Position numbers and translations under genes: made by a program. DNA of 14,069 bases from an uncultured Treponema sp. Lineage in GTDB: Bacteria > Spirochaetota > Spirochaetia > Treponematales > Treponemataceae. The notes below the pieces were generated by a model. That model searched no databases and was not told where the DNA came from. It saw nothing but the letters and a program-made list of their open reading frames with translations. The stretch covers positions 1 through 14,069 of the forward strand of contig CALAEZ010000075.1 in the NCBI GenBank assembly GCA_937891125.1. The letters run 5' to 3'. Below are positions 5,907-12,359 of the stretch, piece by piece. Every line of letters starts with the position of its first letter. Position 1 is the stretch's first letter.

Positions 5907-8066
5907 TTACTTCGTCCACGTAATATCGCTTATGACCGGCCAGCCGTCAGAGCCTGCTTCCCAGCTACTGTAGGTAGAGCCGCTCGCCCATGCGTTCAGT
6001 ACTTCAAGCAAGGTGCCGGTATAATCAAGTGTGGTAGAGCCATATGCAGCTATCTGGTCTGACGCAAGCGTAAACGTACCGACAGAGCCGCCTACGCCGG
6101 AAGCGGTAGCCCCACTTGAGCTTATAAAGTAGTTGCAGGACTGGTATGAAGAGCTTGCCCTATAGGCATAGCCGACACCGTGCAGATAAATGCTTGTGCC
6201 ACTACCGTCTACCGTGCCGTAGAATGCGTTGTTTTTTGCATAACTATAATTCTCAAAAAATCCCAAAATGCCACCCGTACAAGAAGTCGTGCTTGCTTTT
6301 CCCTTTATAGCACCAGAAGAGATGTTATTATTGATATAACTGTTATTATAGCCGTAGACATAGCCGACAATACCGCCGACATAACACGAGTAAGCCGAAG
6401 AAGTGCCTGTTACATCTCCGTAATTTTCGCAATTTCTAATAGAGCCATAATTCAAATAGCCACAGATACCTCCCACAATCAACCCATAAGAGGCAGTCAT
6501 ACTTGCAGTGACAGAGCTACAATTCACGCAACGCGTTATAATTCCCGCGGTATTATACCCTACCACGCCACCGCAGCCATAGCTAGAGCCACTTCCCATA
6601 GTCGCCACAATGTCCACATTGCTTGCACAGTTTTGTAACGTTGCAGAACTAATGTATCCCGCAACACCGCCGACATAGTAGCCGTTTGTCACTTTCATGT
6701 AGCCCTGTACGCTCACATTTTTTACGATGGCGCTTGAACCGCTTACATAGCCAAACAACCCTGCATACGAACACGAAGAATTAATATACAAGCCTTTTAC
6801 AGTGTGATTGTCACCGTCAAAATTTCCTTCGAAGGCTTTGCTTGCACCACCAATCGGCTTCCACTGACTGTAAGAGGCGGAAGCGTCTGTTACAGTGTAG
6901 CCGTAGTTTAAGTCAATGTCCGCGCCAAGCGTAATGTAATTTCCGCTGTAGGTCGTGCCGTTATTTACCATGTAGGCAAAATCTGCAAGCTGCTGGCTTG
7001 TGGTAATGACGTACGGATTATTGAGCGTTCCTTCGCCCGTCCAGGTCAGCGCTGGCGTTGCAGTCGGGTAGCTCCAGTCAACGCTTTCAGAAGATTTTGT
7101 CACCTTTGCATAAAAGGTCACATCTTCTGTATACGTGCCAGCCGTCCAGCTCGTTACCGCCGTTCCTGAAAAATCGCTTTCTGCATACCAGCCGCTGAAA
7201 TTGCTGCCGTCAGAAAAATTTGACGCAACAGGGAGTGTCACCCCTTGGCTTTCATTAAAGCTCGCAGGGGCACTAAAGCCGTCTGCCCAGCTCAGTCCGT
7301 TCAGCACATAGGTTATGCTGTACACCGTGTTCAGTTTTGCAATGTTTACTAAAGCAGAAGATTCGCAGCCGTCAGCAACGTTTACAATTTCCCGCCACTG
7401 ACCGACTTGCGTTGTTTTTGCTGTGTCTTGGTACAAATAAAACACAAGCAGATAGGAGCCGGATGCAATGTTTGTATTACTAAAGGTGACATACTGTAAG
7501 CTGTCGGAATAGGTTGCAGGAGTAAGGGCTGTCAGGCTATAGCTTGAGTTTTCAGTTCCATCTGCATTATACAGCTGAGCCGTAGCGGCTGCGACCTGCG
7601 CACTCTGGGCAAAGGTAAGCGTAACATTTGTACCGCCAGTTCCGGATGCGTAATCAAAAGTAACACCGCTAAACGTAAAGGTAAGCGAAGATGAAGTAGA
7701 GCTGATAGTCTGATTTGCTAGCGTTGCCGTTGCAACCTTTGTTGAATCAACATATGCATCTAGGGTAAAAGACCAACTGCCGCTTTCAAGCCACAGCACG
7801 GTAGACTGCAAGTCGGAAGCAGATTTATTTTCAATCAGCACCGTGCTTTCGCCGGAATGCGTGCCGGTGAGCGTGTAAGTCGCATTTAAAAAGCCGGTTG
7901 GCATGACCGTGCGCGAAAGAGCAATATTGAGCGCAACGCGCACGCCGCCTGTGCTGTCGCCTGAGCTTTCTTCTGCAAGCGAACAGCTCAAAAACAGTGC
8001 GCTTACTAAAAGCAGTGCGCCTGCTAAAACCGCAGCACCAAGGAAGAATCTTCTTTTCATGTCCAT
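5907..8066 (-). CDS. Surface lipoprotein with InlB-type repeat and GLUG repeats
   Basis: 719-aa predicted lipoprotein. The signal peptide runs to LFLSC, with Cys28 as the likely lipidated residue; Phe at -3 fits the relaxed lipobox of spirochaetes. Residues 40-245 are Ser/Thr-rich and beta-like. A Listeria-Bacteroides (InlB B / Flg_new) repeat covers about 248-322 (ITYVLNG through GWYAESDF to VTFYAKV). From about 346 a GLUG-containing region begins: GTLNNPYVI, LGADIDLN, WKPIGG, FEGNFDGDNHTVKGLYI, then several YVGGVAGY / GCGGVVGY / VGGICGY / VGGIVGY units to about 600. GLUG repeats occur in adhesins and near IgA-protease-like domains, but no protease motif is present, so adhesion or display is inferred. 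AGGAGA lies 7 nt before the ATG at 8066. The gene follows the Ig-repeat lipoprotein by 3 bp, so it is in the same operon. Confidence 0.88.
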   Translation of the reverse strand: MDMKRRFFLGAAVLAGALLLVSALFLSCSLAEESSGDSTGGVRVALNIALSRTVMPTGFLNATYTLTGTHSGESTVLIENKSASDLQSTVLWLESGSWSFTLDAYVDSTKVATATLANQTISSTSSSLTFTFSGVTFDYASGTGGTNVTLTFAQSAQVAAATAQLYNADGTENSSYSLTALTPATYSDSLQYVTFSNTNIASGSYLLVFYLYQDTAKTTQVGQWREIVNVADGCESSALVNIAKLNTVYSITYVLNGLSWADGFSAPASFNESQGVTLPVASNFSDGSNFSGWYAESDFSGTAVTSWTAGTYTEDVTFYAKVTKSSESVDWSYPTATPALTWTGEGTLNNPYVITTSQQLADFAYMVNNGTTYSGNYITLGADIDLNYGYTVTDASASYSQWKPIGGASKAFEGNFDGDNHTVKGLYINSSCSYAGLFGYVSGSSAIVKNVSVQGYMKVTNGYYVGGVAGYISSATLQNCASNVDIVATMGSGSSYGCGGVVGYNTAGIITRCVNCSSVTASMTASYGLIVGGICGYLNYGSIRNCENYGDVTGTSSAYSCYVGGIVGYVYGYNNSYINNNISSGAIKGKASTTSCTGGILGFFENYSYAKNNAFYGTVDGSGTSIYLHGVGYAYRASSSYQSCNYFISSSGATASGVGGSVGTFTLASDQIAAYGSTTLDYTGTLLEVLNAWASGSTYSSWEAGSDGWPVISDITWTK

Positions 8067-8069
8067 AGC

Positions 8070-9323
8070 TTAATCTCCTGTTATCTGGATATACATTGCA
8101 GATGAATAATACAAACCGTCTTTTGTGGCTACGGCCGTTACGACGTGCCAGCCTGTTTCAAGAGCAGAAAGGCTTACCGTAAGCGAGTTTGAGCTTTCGC
8201 TTACAGAAGAGCCGTCTATGCTCCATGCATACGTGTCAAAGCCTGTGGTAGCGGTGAGCGTCACGACAGAACCTGCCGTTTCGCTTGTTAGAGAAAGAGC
8301 CGTCTCTGCGTCAGAAAAGCCCATGCTGATTTCTCCTGCCTGCACGCTTGTGCTTCCTGCACTTTCTGTTTTCTGTATCTGCACGCTTGCAGAATAGTAC
8401 GCGCCACTACCTGCATCGGCAGTCACCGTTACCGTATGCCAGCCCGCTTTAAGCGTTGCAAGGCTTACCGTAAGCGTGTTTGAACTTTCGCTTACCGTTA
8501 TACCGTCTACGCTCCATGCATACATATCAAAGCCTGTGGTAGCAGTGAGCGTAACCGATAGAGAGCTTGTAAGCGTTGTAACGGCAAAGGCATCCGTGCT
8601 ATCCGAAGCAAACACAGCAGTAATTCCCGTGCATTGTATTTCAGGCGCAAGATTTCCGCTTTTAGAAATAGAAGCGTTTGCAGAGTAATACAAGCCGCCT
8701 GTTGATTTTGCAATTACCGTAACAACGTGGCTGCCTGCATTCAATGTAGATACATCAACGGCAGCAGTATTCGAGCTTTCGCTTAAACCAATGCCGTCTA
8801 CGCTCCACGCATACGAGGCAAAACCGCTCGTGGCAGTAAACAGCACGGTACTGCCGCTTTCTGTATAGGAAAGAGAAAGGCTTCCGCTGTCAGCTCCAGA
8901 AAAGTTTGTTGTAACCGTCGTTTCCGTTGACGATTTTTCGGCAATCACCTGAAAATAGGCGAAAGCAGAAAAATAATTGCCGTCTGCATCGCAGGCAACG
9001 ACCGAAGCAAGATGCCAGCCGCCTTCTAAGCTATCAGCCGCTAGTGTAAGCGTATTTTCACTTCCGCTTAAAGCAGAGCCGTCCATGCTCCATGCGTAGG
9101 AAGCAAAGCCTGTGGAAGCGGTGAGCGTAACGGCATCTTCGGTAGTGTCCACCGTAAGCGTTATGTCGCTCGACTCATACGTATACATGACTTCTACGCC
9201 GCTAATCTTTGCGCTAAAACACTGCGGAAGATTATGTTCCGCATCGATTTTTTCATTAAGCATGGCAGCGCACGAGGTAAAAAGAAGCGGCATAAAAAGC
9301 AGGGCAAGTTTTTTCATCGTCAT
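8070..9323 (-). CDS. Lipoprotein with four tandem Ig-like repeats
   Basis: 417-aa predicted lipoprotein with signal peptide MTMKKLALLFMPLLFTSC and Cys18 as the lipid site. The rest is four tandem beta-sandwich-like repeats of about 97 residues. Each has TGF or SGF, then YAWSxDG, then an SExSN or similar strand, then GWHxVTV, then YYSA or YFSA. The YAWS motifs start near residues 76, 171, 268 and 365, so the periods are 95, 97 and 97. The pattern resembles PKD or bacterial Ig-like adhesin repeats, but no exact family is assigned. No catalytic motif is seen; a stalk or binding role at the cell surface is inferred. The ATG at 9323 begins a normal signal peptide; its nearest purine-rich tract is 12 nt away, longer than usual. 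The frame stays open to an ATG at 9374 inside the upstream gene, which is less likely. Confidence 0.85.
   Translation of the reverse strand: MTMKKLALLFMPLLFTSCAAMLNEKIDAEHNLPQCFSAKISGVEVMYTYESSDITLTVDTTEDAVTLTASTGFASYAWSMDGSALSGSENTLTLAADSLEGGWHLASVVACDADGNYFSAFAYFQVIAEKSSTETTVTTNFSGADSGSLSLSYTESGSTVLFTATSGFASYAWSVDGIGLSESSNTAAVDVSTLNAGSHVVTVIAKSTGGLYYSANASISKSGNLAPEIQCTGITAVFASDSTDAFAVTTLTSSLSVTLTATTGFDMYAWSVDGITVSESSNTLTVSLATLKAGWHTVTVTADAGSGAYYSASVQIQKTESAGSTSVQAGEISMGFSDAETALSLTSETAGSVVTLTATTGFDTYAWSIDGSSVSESSNSLTVSLSALETGWHVVTAVATKDGLYYSSAMYIQITGD
8074..8079 (-). promoter_or_regulatory. Ribosome binding site of the GLUG lipoprotein gene
   Basis: AGGAGA inside the last codons of the upstream gene, 7 nt from the ATG at 8066 and 13 nt from a second in-frame ATG at 8060, which favours 8066. 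Confidence 0.7.
8115..9150 (-). repeat. Four tandem ~291-bp coding repeats
   Basis: The codons for the YAWS motif recur at 8221, 8512, 8803 and 9088 (CTCCAT or CTCCAC on the plus strand), spaced 291, 291 and 285 bp. The two downstream-most units, around 8170-8265 and 8461-8556, align over about 95 bp with roughly 13 mismatches by eye, so they are the most recent duplication. Outer limits are approximate. Confidence 0.75.
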
Positions 9324-9345
9324 TCTAACCGTTTTCCCCCTCTCC

Positions 9346-11535
9346 TTAAAAGTTAAAGCCCGCGCGAAGCGCATACGTGTCCGTAAAGCCTAAATCCTCT
9401 CTGTAGGTAACGGCATAAAACACGCCCACCGTTACATGCGGTGTCACAAAATAGTCAGCACCGCCGCCTATGCTTGCGCAAAAGCCAGACGGTGCGGTAA
9501 TGCTATCCGCGCCATCTTTTAGGTCTGTCTGCGTAAGATAGAAACCAGCTCCAAGCTCCATGTACGGTCGCACGCGCAAAAATGTAACGGAAGTGCCGCA
9601 GAGAGCCATAACGGAAACGTCAGTGCTTTCTTCAAAATTGACCGTATATTTTTCCGCATACGCTGCTTTTGAAACGCCCGCACTTAATCCCGCAAATAAA
9701 AATGAGTTACCCCACAGGGCTGCAAGACGCGCTCCTAGCAGGCTCTCATACAAAAACGATTGTGAAAAAGAGCCGTCCACAAAGATACCCGTGCGCGGTT
9801 TTTGATTCTGCATAAAATGCTTTCCCTGCGCAGACGAGCCAAGAAAACCTTTACCGCTATAGAAAATCACCTGCTGATTTTCCATTTTCGTTATGGAAAA
9901 CGCAGTATATCGAGCCTTGTAGACATGCTTTTTCTCATCGTACTGCACGCGAAGCGAAAGCGTTGCATACAGATACGGAACCTGCGTTCTAAAGTAGCGG
10001 TCTGCCCATTCAACGCGCTCGCGGTACTCCTTATATGCCACTACATCGCGTGCAGAGGGAATCTGCATTCCCGTCATATCTGCATACCGAATCTGAACGG
10101 TCGGCATATTCTGATAGGGAAGCCGCAATAGCGGAATGTCAGAAAAATCAGCAGTTGTATGAACAAACCAGTTTTTCTTTGCGCCGTCGTATTCATCTAC
10201 CTGTACCTGTATATGCCGCTCGCCTGTATCAAGCGATGTATATGAAAAATCTGTTGCCTCAAGCCCGGCAAGAGATGCTGTGAGGGCATTTTCATAACGC
10301 TGCAAAGCCGTTTGCACGCTAGAGCGGATTTCTTTTTCAGCAGCATGCTTTTTCTCATCCCACTCTTTTGCTATTTCTGCAAGATCTCGCTTACGGCCGT
10401 TTTGCGCTTCCTTCGTGGGTTTTCCGCCAGATAAATCTGCTATTCCCCATGGCTCGCGCATCTTTGCCGCCAGTTTTTTTTGCTTTTCGCCATCATAATA
10501 GGCATTGCTTTCCAGTACGCAAGCTTCAAGTTCTCTTTTTAAGGTGCTTAAGTTTTTCCTGTCCGTCTCAATAAGCTCTATGCGTTTTTTGAGCGGAAGC
10601 GTCTGCACGCTTTGCTTAAGTAGCTCCGTTCTCTTACCTTCCAGAACAGAAAGCTTTTCCATAAATTCATTCCGCTGCTTTTCGGTAAGGGCTGCCATTT
10701 CAGTCTGCCGATTCCGCTCTCTTTCAGCCTCTGCTTTGCGGCTTTTTTCAGCTTCTTCCATCTGGGCTTTTTTTTGCGATGCTATCTCAAGCTTTAAGCG
10801 TAAAGACTGCTCTTCCTGCTCTTTTTTTACGCGCTCTTCCGCAGTAAATGCTTCTTTTTGCAGTGCATCCAGCTGTCTTTGTAAGGACAGAGCTTGAGAT
10901 GCGTATTCTGCAATGTATTTTCTAAAATTTTCTTCGGTATCTTCCTCATGCAAAAGCTGTACCCGTACACGGTTCGGGATTAACGAAATAAAGCCACGCC
11001 GACGAAGATTGTCCAGGGCAGAAAAACTTAAGCGGTCTGTTTCCGTTTCAATCTGCTCCCAGGAAAGACCGGAAGCTTCATCTACAAACAGAATCGTCTG
11101 CCGTTCAATGTCGCTTGCCGTGTATGAAAGCTTCCAGCCGCTGGCAGATTTTACCAGCGAAAACGCAATATACAGCGCAGCCTTTGCTCCCGCATCGTTT
11201 TCATACGCCGCTTCCAGAGCCCGCAGACCGACAGCGGCTTCAAGCTGAGATTTTTTCTGAATCTGCCTGAGAACCGCATCGTTTTCGTCAGTCCGCACGG
11301 CAATTTCATCTATTTGTGTCAGATTTCCGATAAAAGAATGCAGCGCCGAGCGCGCATATTGCTGCTCAGCCGACGAAAGTGCAGTAAACGATGTGGAATT
11401 ATGAGAGACGAGCAGTACAAGCTCTTTTTCTCCGGCGAACACGCATGAAGATGTAAACAGCAGCGCCGCAAAAACACAGCACCTTGCATGAGCCTTTACT
11501 TTATTCAAAAAAGGAAAAGACAGTTCCCACTCCAT
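9346..11535 (-). CDS. Secreted coiled-coil protein with C-terminal outer-membrane barrel
   Basis: 729-aa predicted envelope protein. A Sec signal peptide with a long N-region ends near Ala34 (VFA|GEK). A mixed alpha/beta domain covers about 35-190 and vaguely recalls TolB-N or LpoB-like periplasmic domains, which is not certain. Residues about 205-420 are highly charged and rich in Glu, Lys, Arg and Gln, as in a long coiled coil. The stretch 440-565 is beta-rich. The last ~145 residues alternate polar and aromatic strands (GAGFYLTQT, SIGGGADYF, VGVFYAVTY) and end in Phe, the usual signature of an outer-membrane beta-barrel of about eight strands. A periplasm-spanning scaffold anchored in the outer membrane is inferred. 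The ATG at 11535 sits 7 nt after a near-ideal -10 box; the frame stays open to 11595, but that would put the promoter inside the gene. First gene of the surface operon. Confidence 0.82.
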   Translation of the reverse strand: MEWELSFPFLNKVKAHARCCVFAALLFTSSCVFAGEKELVLLVSHNSTSFTALSSAEQQYARSALHSFIGNLTQIDEIAVRTDENDAVLRQIQKKSQLEAAVGLRALEAAYENDAGAKAALYIAFSLVKSASGWKLSYTASDIERQTILFVDEASGLSWEQIETETDRLSFSALDNLRRRGFISLIPNRVRVQLLHEEDTEENFRKYIAEYASQALSLQRQLDALQKEAFTAEERVKKEQEEQSLRLKLEIASQKKAQMEEAEKSRKAEAERERNRQTEMAALTEKQRNEFMEKLSVLEGKRTELLKQSVQTLPLKKRIELIETDRKNLSTLKRELEACVLESNAYYDGEKQKKLAAKMREPWGIADLSGGKPTKEAQNGRKRDLAEIAKEWDEKKHAAEKEIRSSVQTALQRYENALTASLAGLEATDFSYTSLDTGERHIQVQVDEYDGAKKNWFVHTTADFSDIPLLRLPYQNMPTVQIRYADMTGMQIPSARDVVAYKEYRERVEWADRYFRTQVPYLYATLSLRVQYDEKKHVYKARYTAFSITKMENQQVIFYSGKGFLGSSAQGKHFMQNQKPRTGIFVDGSFSQSFLYESLLGARLAALWGNSFLFAGLSAGVSKAAYAEKYTVNFEESTDVSVMALCGTSVTFLRVRPYMELGAGFYLTQTDLKDGADSITAPSGFCASIGGGADYFVTPHVTVGVFYAVTYREDLGFTDTYALRAGFNF

Positions 11536-11568
11536 AAAATGGAGTATAATGGCAATATAACTCCATTT
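11529..11568. promoter_or_regulatory. Candidate operator with three ACTCCAT half-sites
   Basis: ACTCCAT at 11529-11535, its inverse ATGGAGT at 11539-11545, and ACTCCAT again at 11560-11566. The first two form the perfect 17-bp palindrome ACTCCATAAAATGGAGT, covering the start codon and part of the -10 box. The second and third form 9-bp arms (11537-11545 and 11560-11568) around a 14-bp spacer, reaching the -35 box. A protein bound here should block RNA polymerase. The divergent XRE regulator is the obvious candidate. Confidence 0.6.
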
Positions 11569-11571
11569 CAA
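11543..11571 (-). promoter_or_regulatory. Promoter of the surface-protein operon, leaderless type
   Basis: TTGAAA (-35, 11566-11571), 17-bp spacer, TATACT (-10, 11543-11548), then 7 nt to the ATG at 11535. This is the best promoter match in the window. It is overlapped by the ACTCCAT repeats. Confidence 0.7.
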
Positions 11572-11596
11572 TAGAAAATTAAAAAAAATACTCATT

Positions 11597-11602
11597 TATG
11601 CT
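11597..11602 (+). promoter_or_regulatory. Possible -10 box of the XRE regulator gene
   Basis: TATGCT, followed by exactly 7 nt and the ATG at 11610, the same spacing as the other leaderless promoters here. No good -35 box is seen; the region upstream is an A-tract (11581-11588). A weaker alternative is AATACT (11587-11592) serving the ATG at 11598. Confidence 0.4.
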
Positions 11603-11609
11603 GAGAACC

Positions 11610-11906
11610 ATGGAAGATTACTTTCTTACATTCCGCCAGAACATGAAGTATTACCGTGAAGCAAAGCACCTTAATCAAAGCGAGCTTGCAATTCAGGCTG
11701 ACTCTTCAAACGGAAATATCGGCAACATTGAAGCGGGAACTTCACGCCCCTCTTTTGAAATGATTGTAAAAATAGCACGTGCCTTAAACATACATCCCGC
11801 AGACCTGTTTCTGCGAAACGCAAGCCAGAGCAGGCAGGCAATCAAGACAGAGCTTGAAACCACATTGATTAACGACATACGGCGGGTGATACGGGAAAAG
11901 CTTTAA
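11610..11906 (+). CDS. XRE-family helix-turn-helix transcriptional regulator
   Basis: 98-aa predicted DNA-binding protein. Residues about 9-65 form the Cro/CI-type fold: an FRQNMKYYREAKHLNQSELA lead-in, recognition region SNGNIGNIEAG, then TSRPSFEMIVKIARALNIHPADLF. The C-terminal ~30 residues are helical and may dimerise. There is no ligand-binding, protease or membrane domain. It is divergent from the surface-protein operon with 74 bp between the start codons, and the gap holds the ACTCCAT operator candidate, so repression of that operon and possibly of itself is likely. Two starts are possible: an ATG at 11598 (102 aa) and one at 11610. The latter is preferred because a TATGCT box ends 7 nt before it; neither has a Shine-Dalgarno. 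Confidence 0.92.
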   Translation: MEDYFLTFRQNMKYYREAKHLNQSELAIQADSSNGNIGNIEAGTSRPSFEMIVKIARALNIHPADLFLRNASQSRQAIKTELETTLINDIRRVIREKL

Positions 11907-11930
11907 AAATTGTCTTCCAGCTGTTATACT
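11902..11930 (+). promoter_or_regulatory. Predicted promoter of the small secreted protein
   Basis: The -10 box TATACT (11925-11930) lies 9 nt before the ATG at 11940. A weak -35 box TTTAAA (11902-11907, 17-bp spacer) overlaps the stop codon of the regulator gene. Confidence 0.45.
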
Positions 11931-11939
11931 CAAGCCGAT

Positions 11940-12314
11940 ATGAAACGCACGCTTTTATTTCTCGCGCTCACGCTCTTTTCTGCGCTTTTGTTTGCAGAGC
12001 GCATTACGTTTACGACCGGCGACCTTGCAGGCTCGTCGATTACCGACCGCTTTATGCCGGTTGACTTTACGATGATGGGCTCTTCCTGCACGGTAAGCAG
12101 CATAAGCCACGCAGAAGACGGCTTTTGGCGCATAAAGCTCACTGCCGCAAAGCAGGCGGGAACTGCAGCCTACCCGGTCGAATACGAATATTTTGTAAAG
12201 CAGGGAAGCTCGTTTCGCATGCGGCGGCTGAATGCTTCCGGCGGCGGCTTAAATGAATGTACGCTAAAGGTTGTAAGCATTGACTGGAACCGTGCAGAGC
12301 TTGAAATTGAGTAA
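11940..12314 (+). CDS. Small secreted protein of unknown function
   Basis: 124-aa product with a clear Sec signal peptide, MKRTLLFLALTLFSALLFA, cleaved before ERITF. The mature part of about 105 residues has alternating beta-like strands (FTTGDLAGSS, FWRIKLTAAK, YPVEYEYFVKQG, CTLKVVSIDWNRAELEIE) and only two cysteines, one near 50 and one near 107. There is no lipobox, so it is probably periplasmic. I do not recognise the family. The frame stays open to a TTG at 11910, but the ATG at 11940 starts the signal peptide and follows a -10 box by 9 nt. It lies 33 bp behind the regulator gene, so read-through co-expression is possible, and it converges on the permease gene with 45 bp between and no clear terminator. 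Confidence 0.75.
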   Translation: MKRTLLFLALTLFSALLFAERITFTTGDLAGSSITDRFMPVDFTMMGSSCTVSSISHAEDGFWRIKLTAAKQAGTAAYPVEYEYFVKQGSSFRMRRLNASGGGLNECTLKVVSIDWNRAELEIE

Positions 12315-12359
12315 ACGCACGCAATGAGTACGCACATGCGCTTTAGTGCACTTCTTTCG

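Noticed and set aside
8070..9323. CRISPR-like or satellite array because of regular repeats
   Set aside because: The repeats are long, in frame, diverged and protein-coding, without spacers.
11433..11535. Barrel protein as a lipoprotein (LFTSSC before the cleavage site)
   Set aside because: The residue at -3 is Thr, a poor lipobox, and a good signal peptidase I site (VFA|GEK) follows at once.
12315..12359. Shared terminator between the convergent secreted-protein and permease genes
   Set aside because: I found only weak, short complementarity and no T-run on either side.
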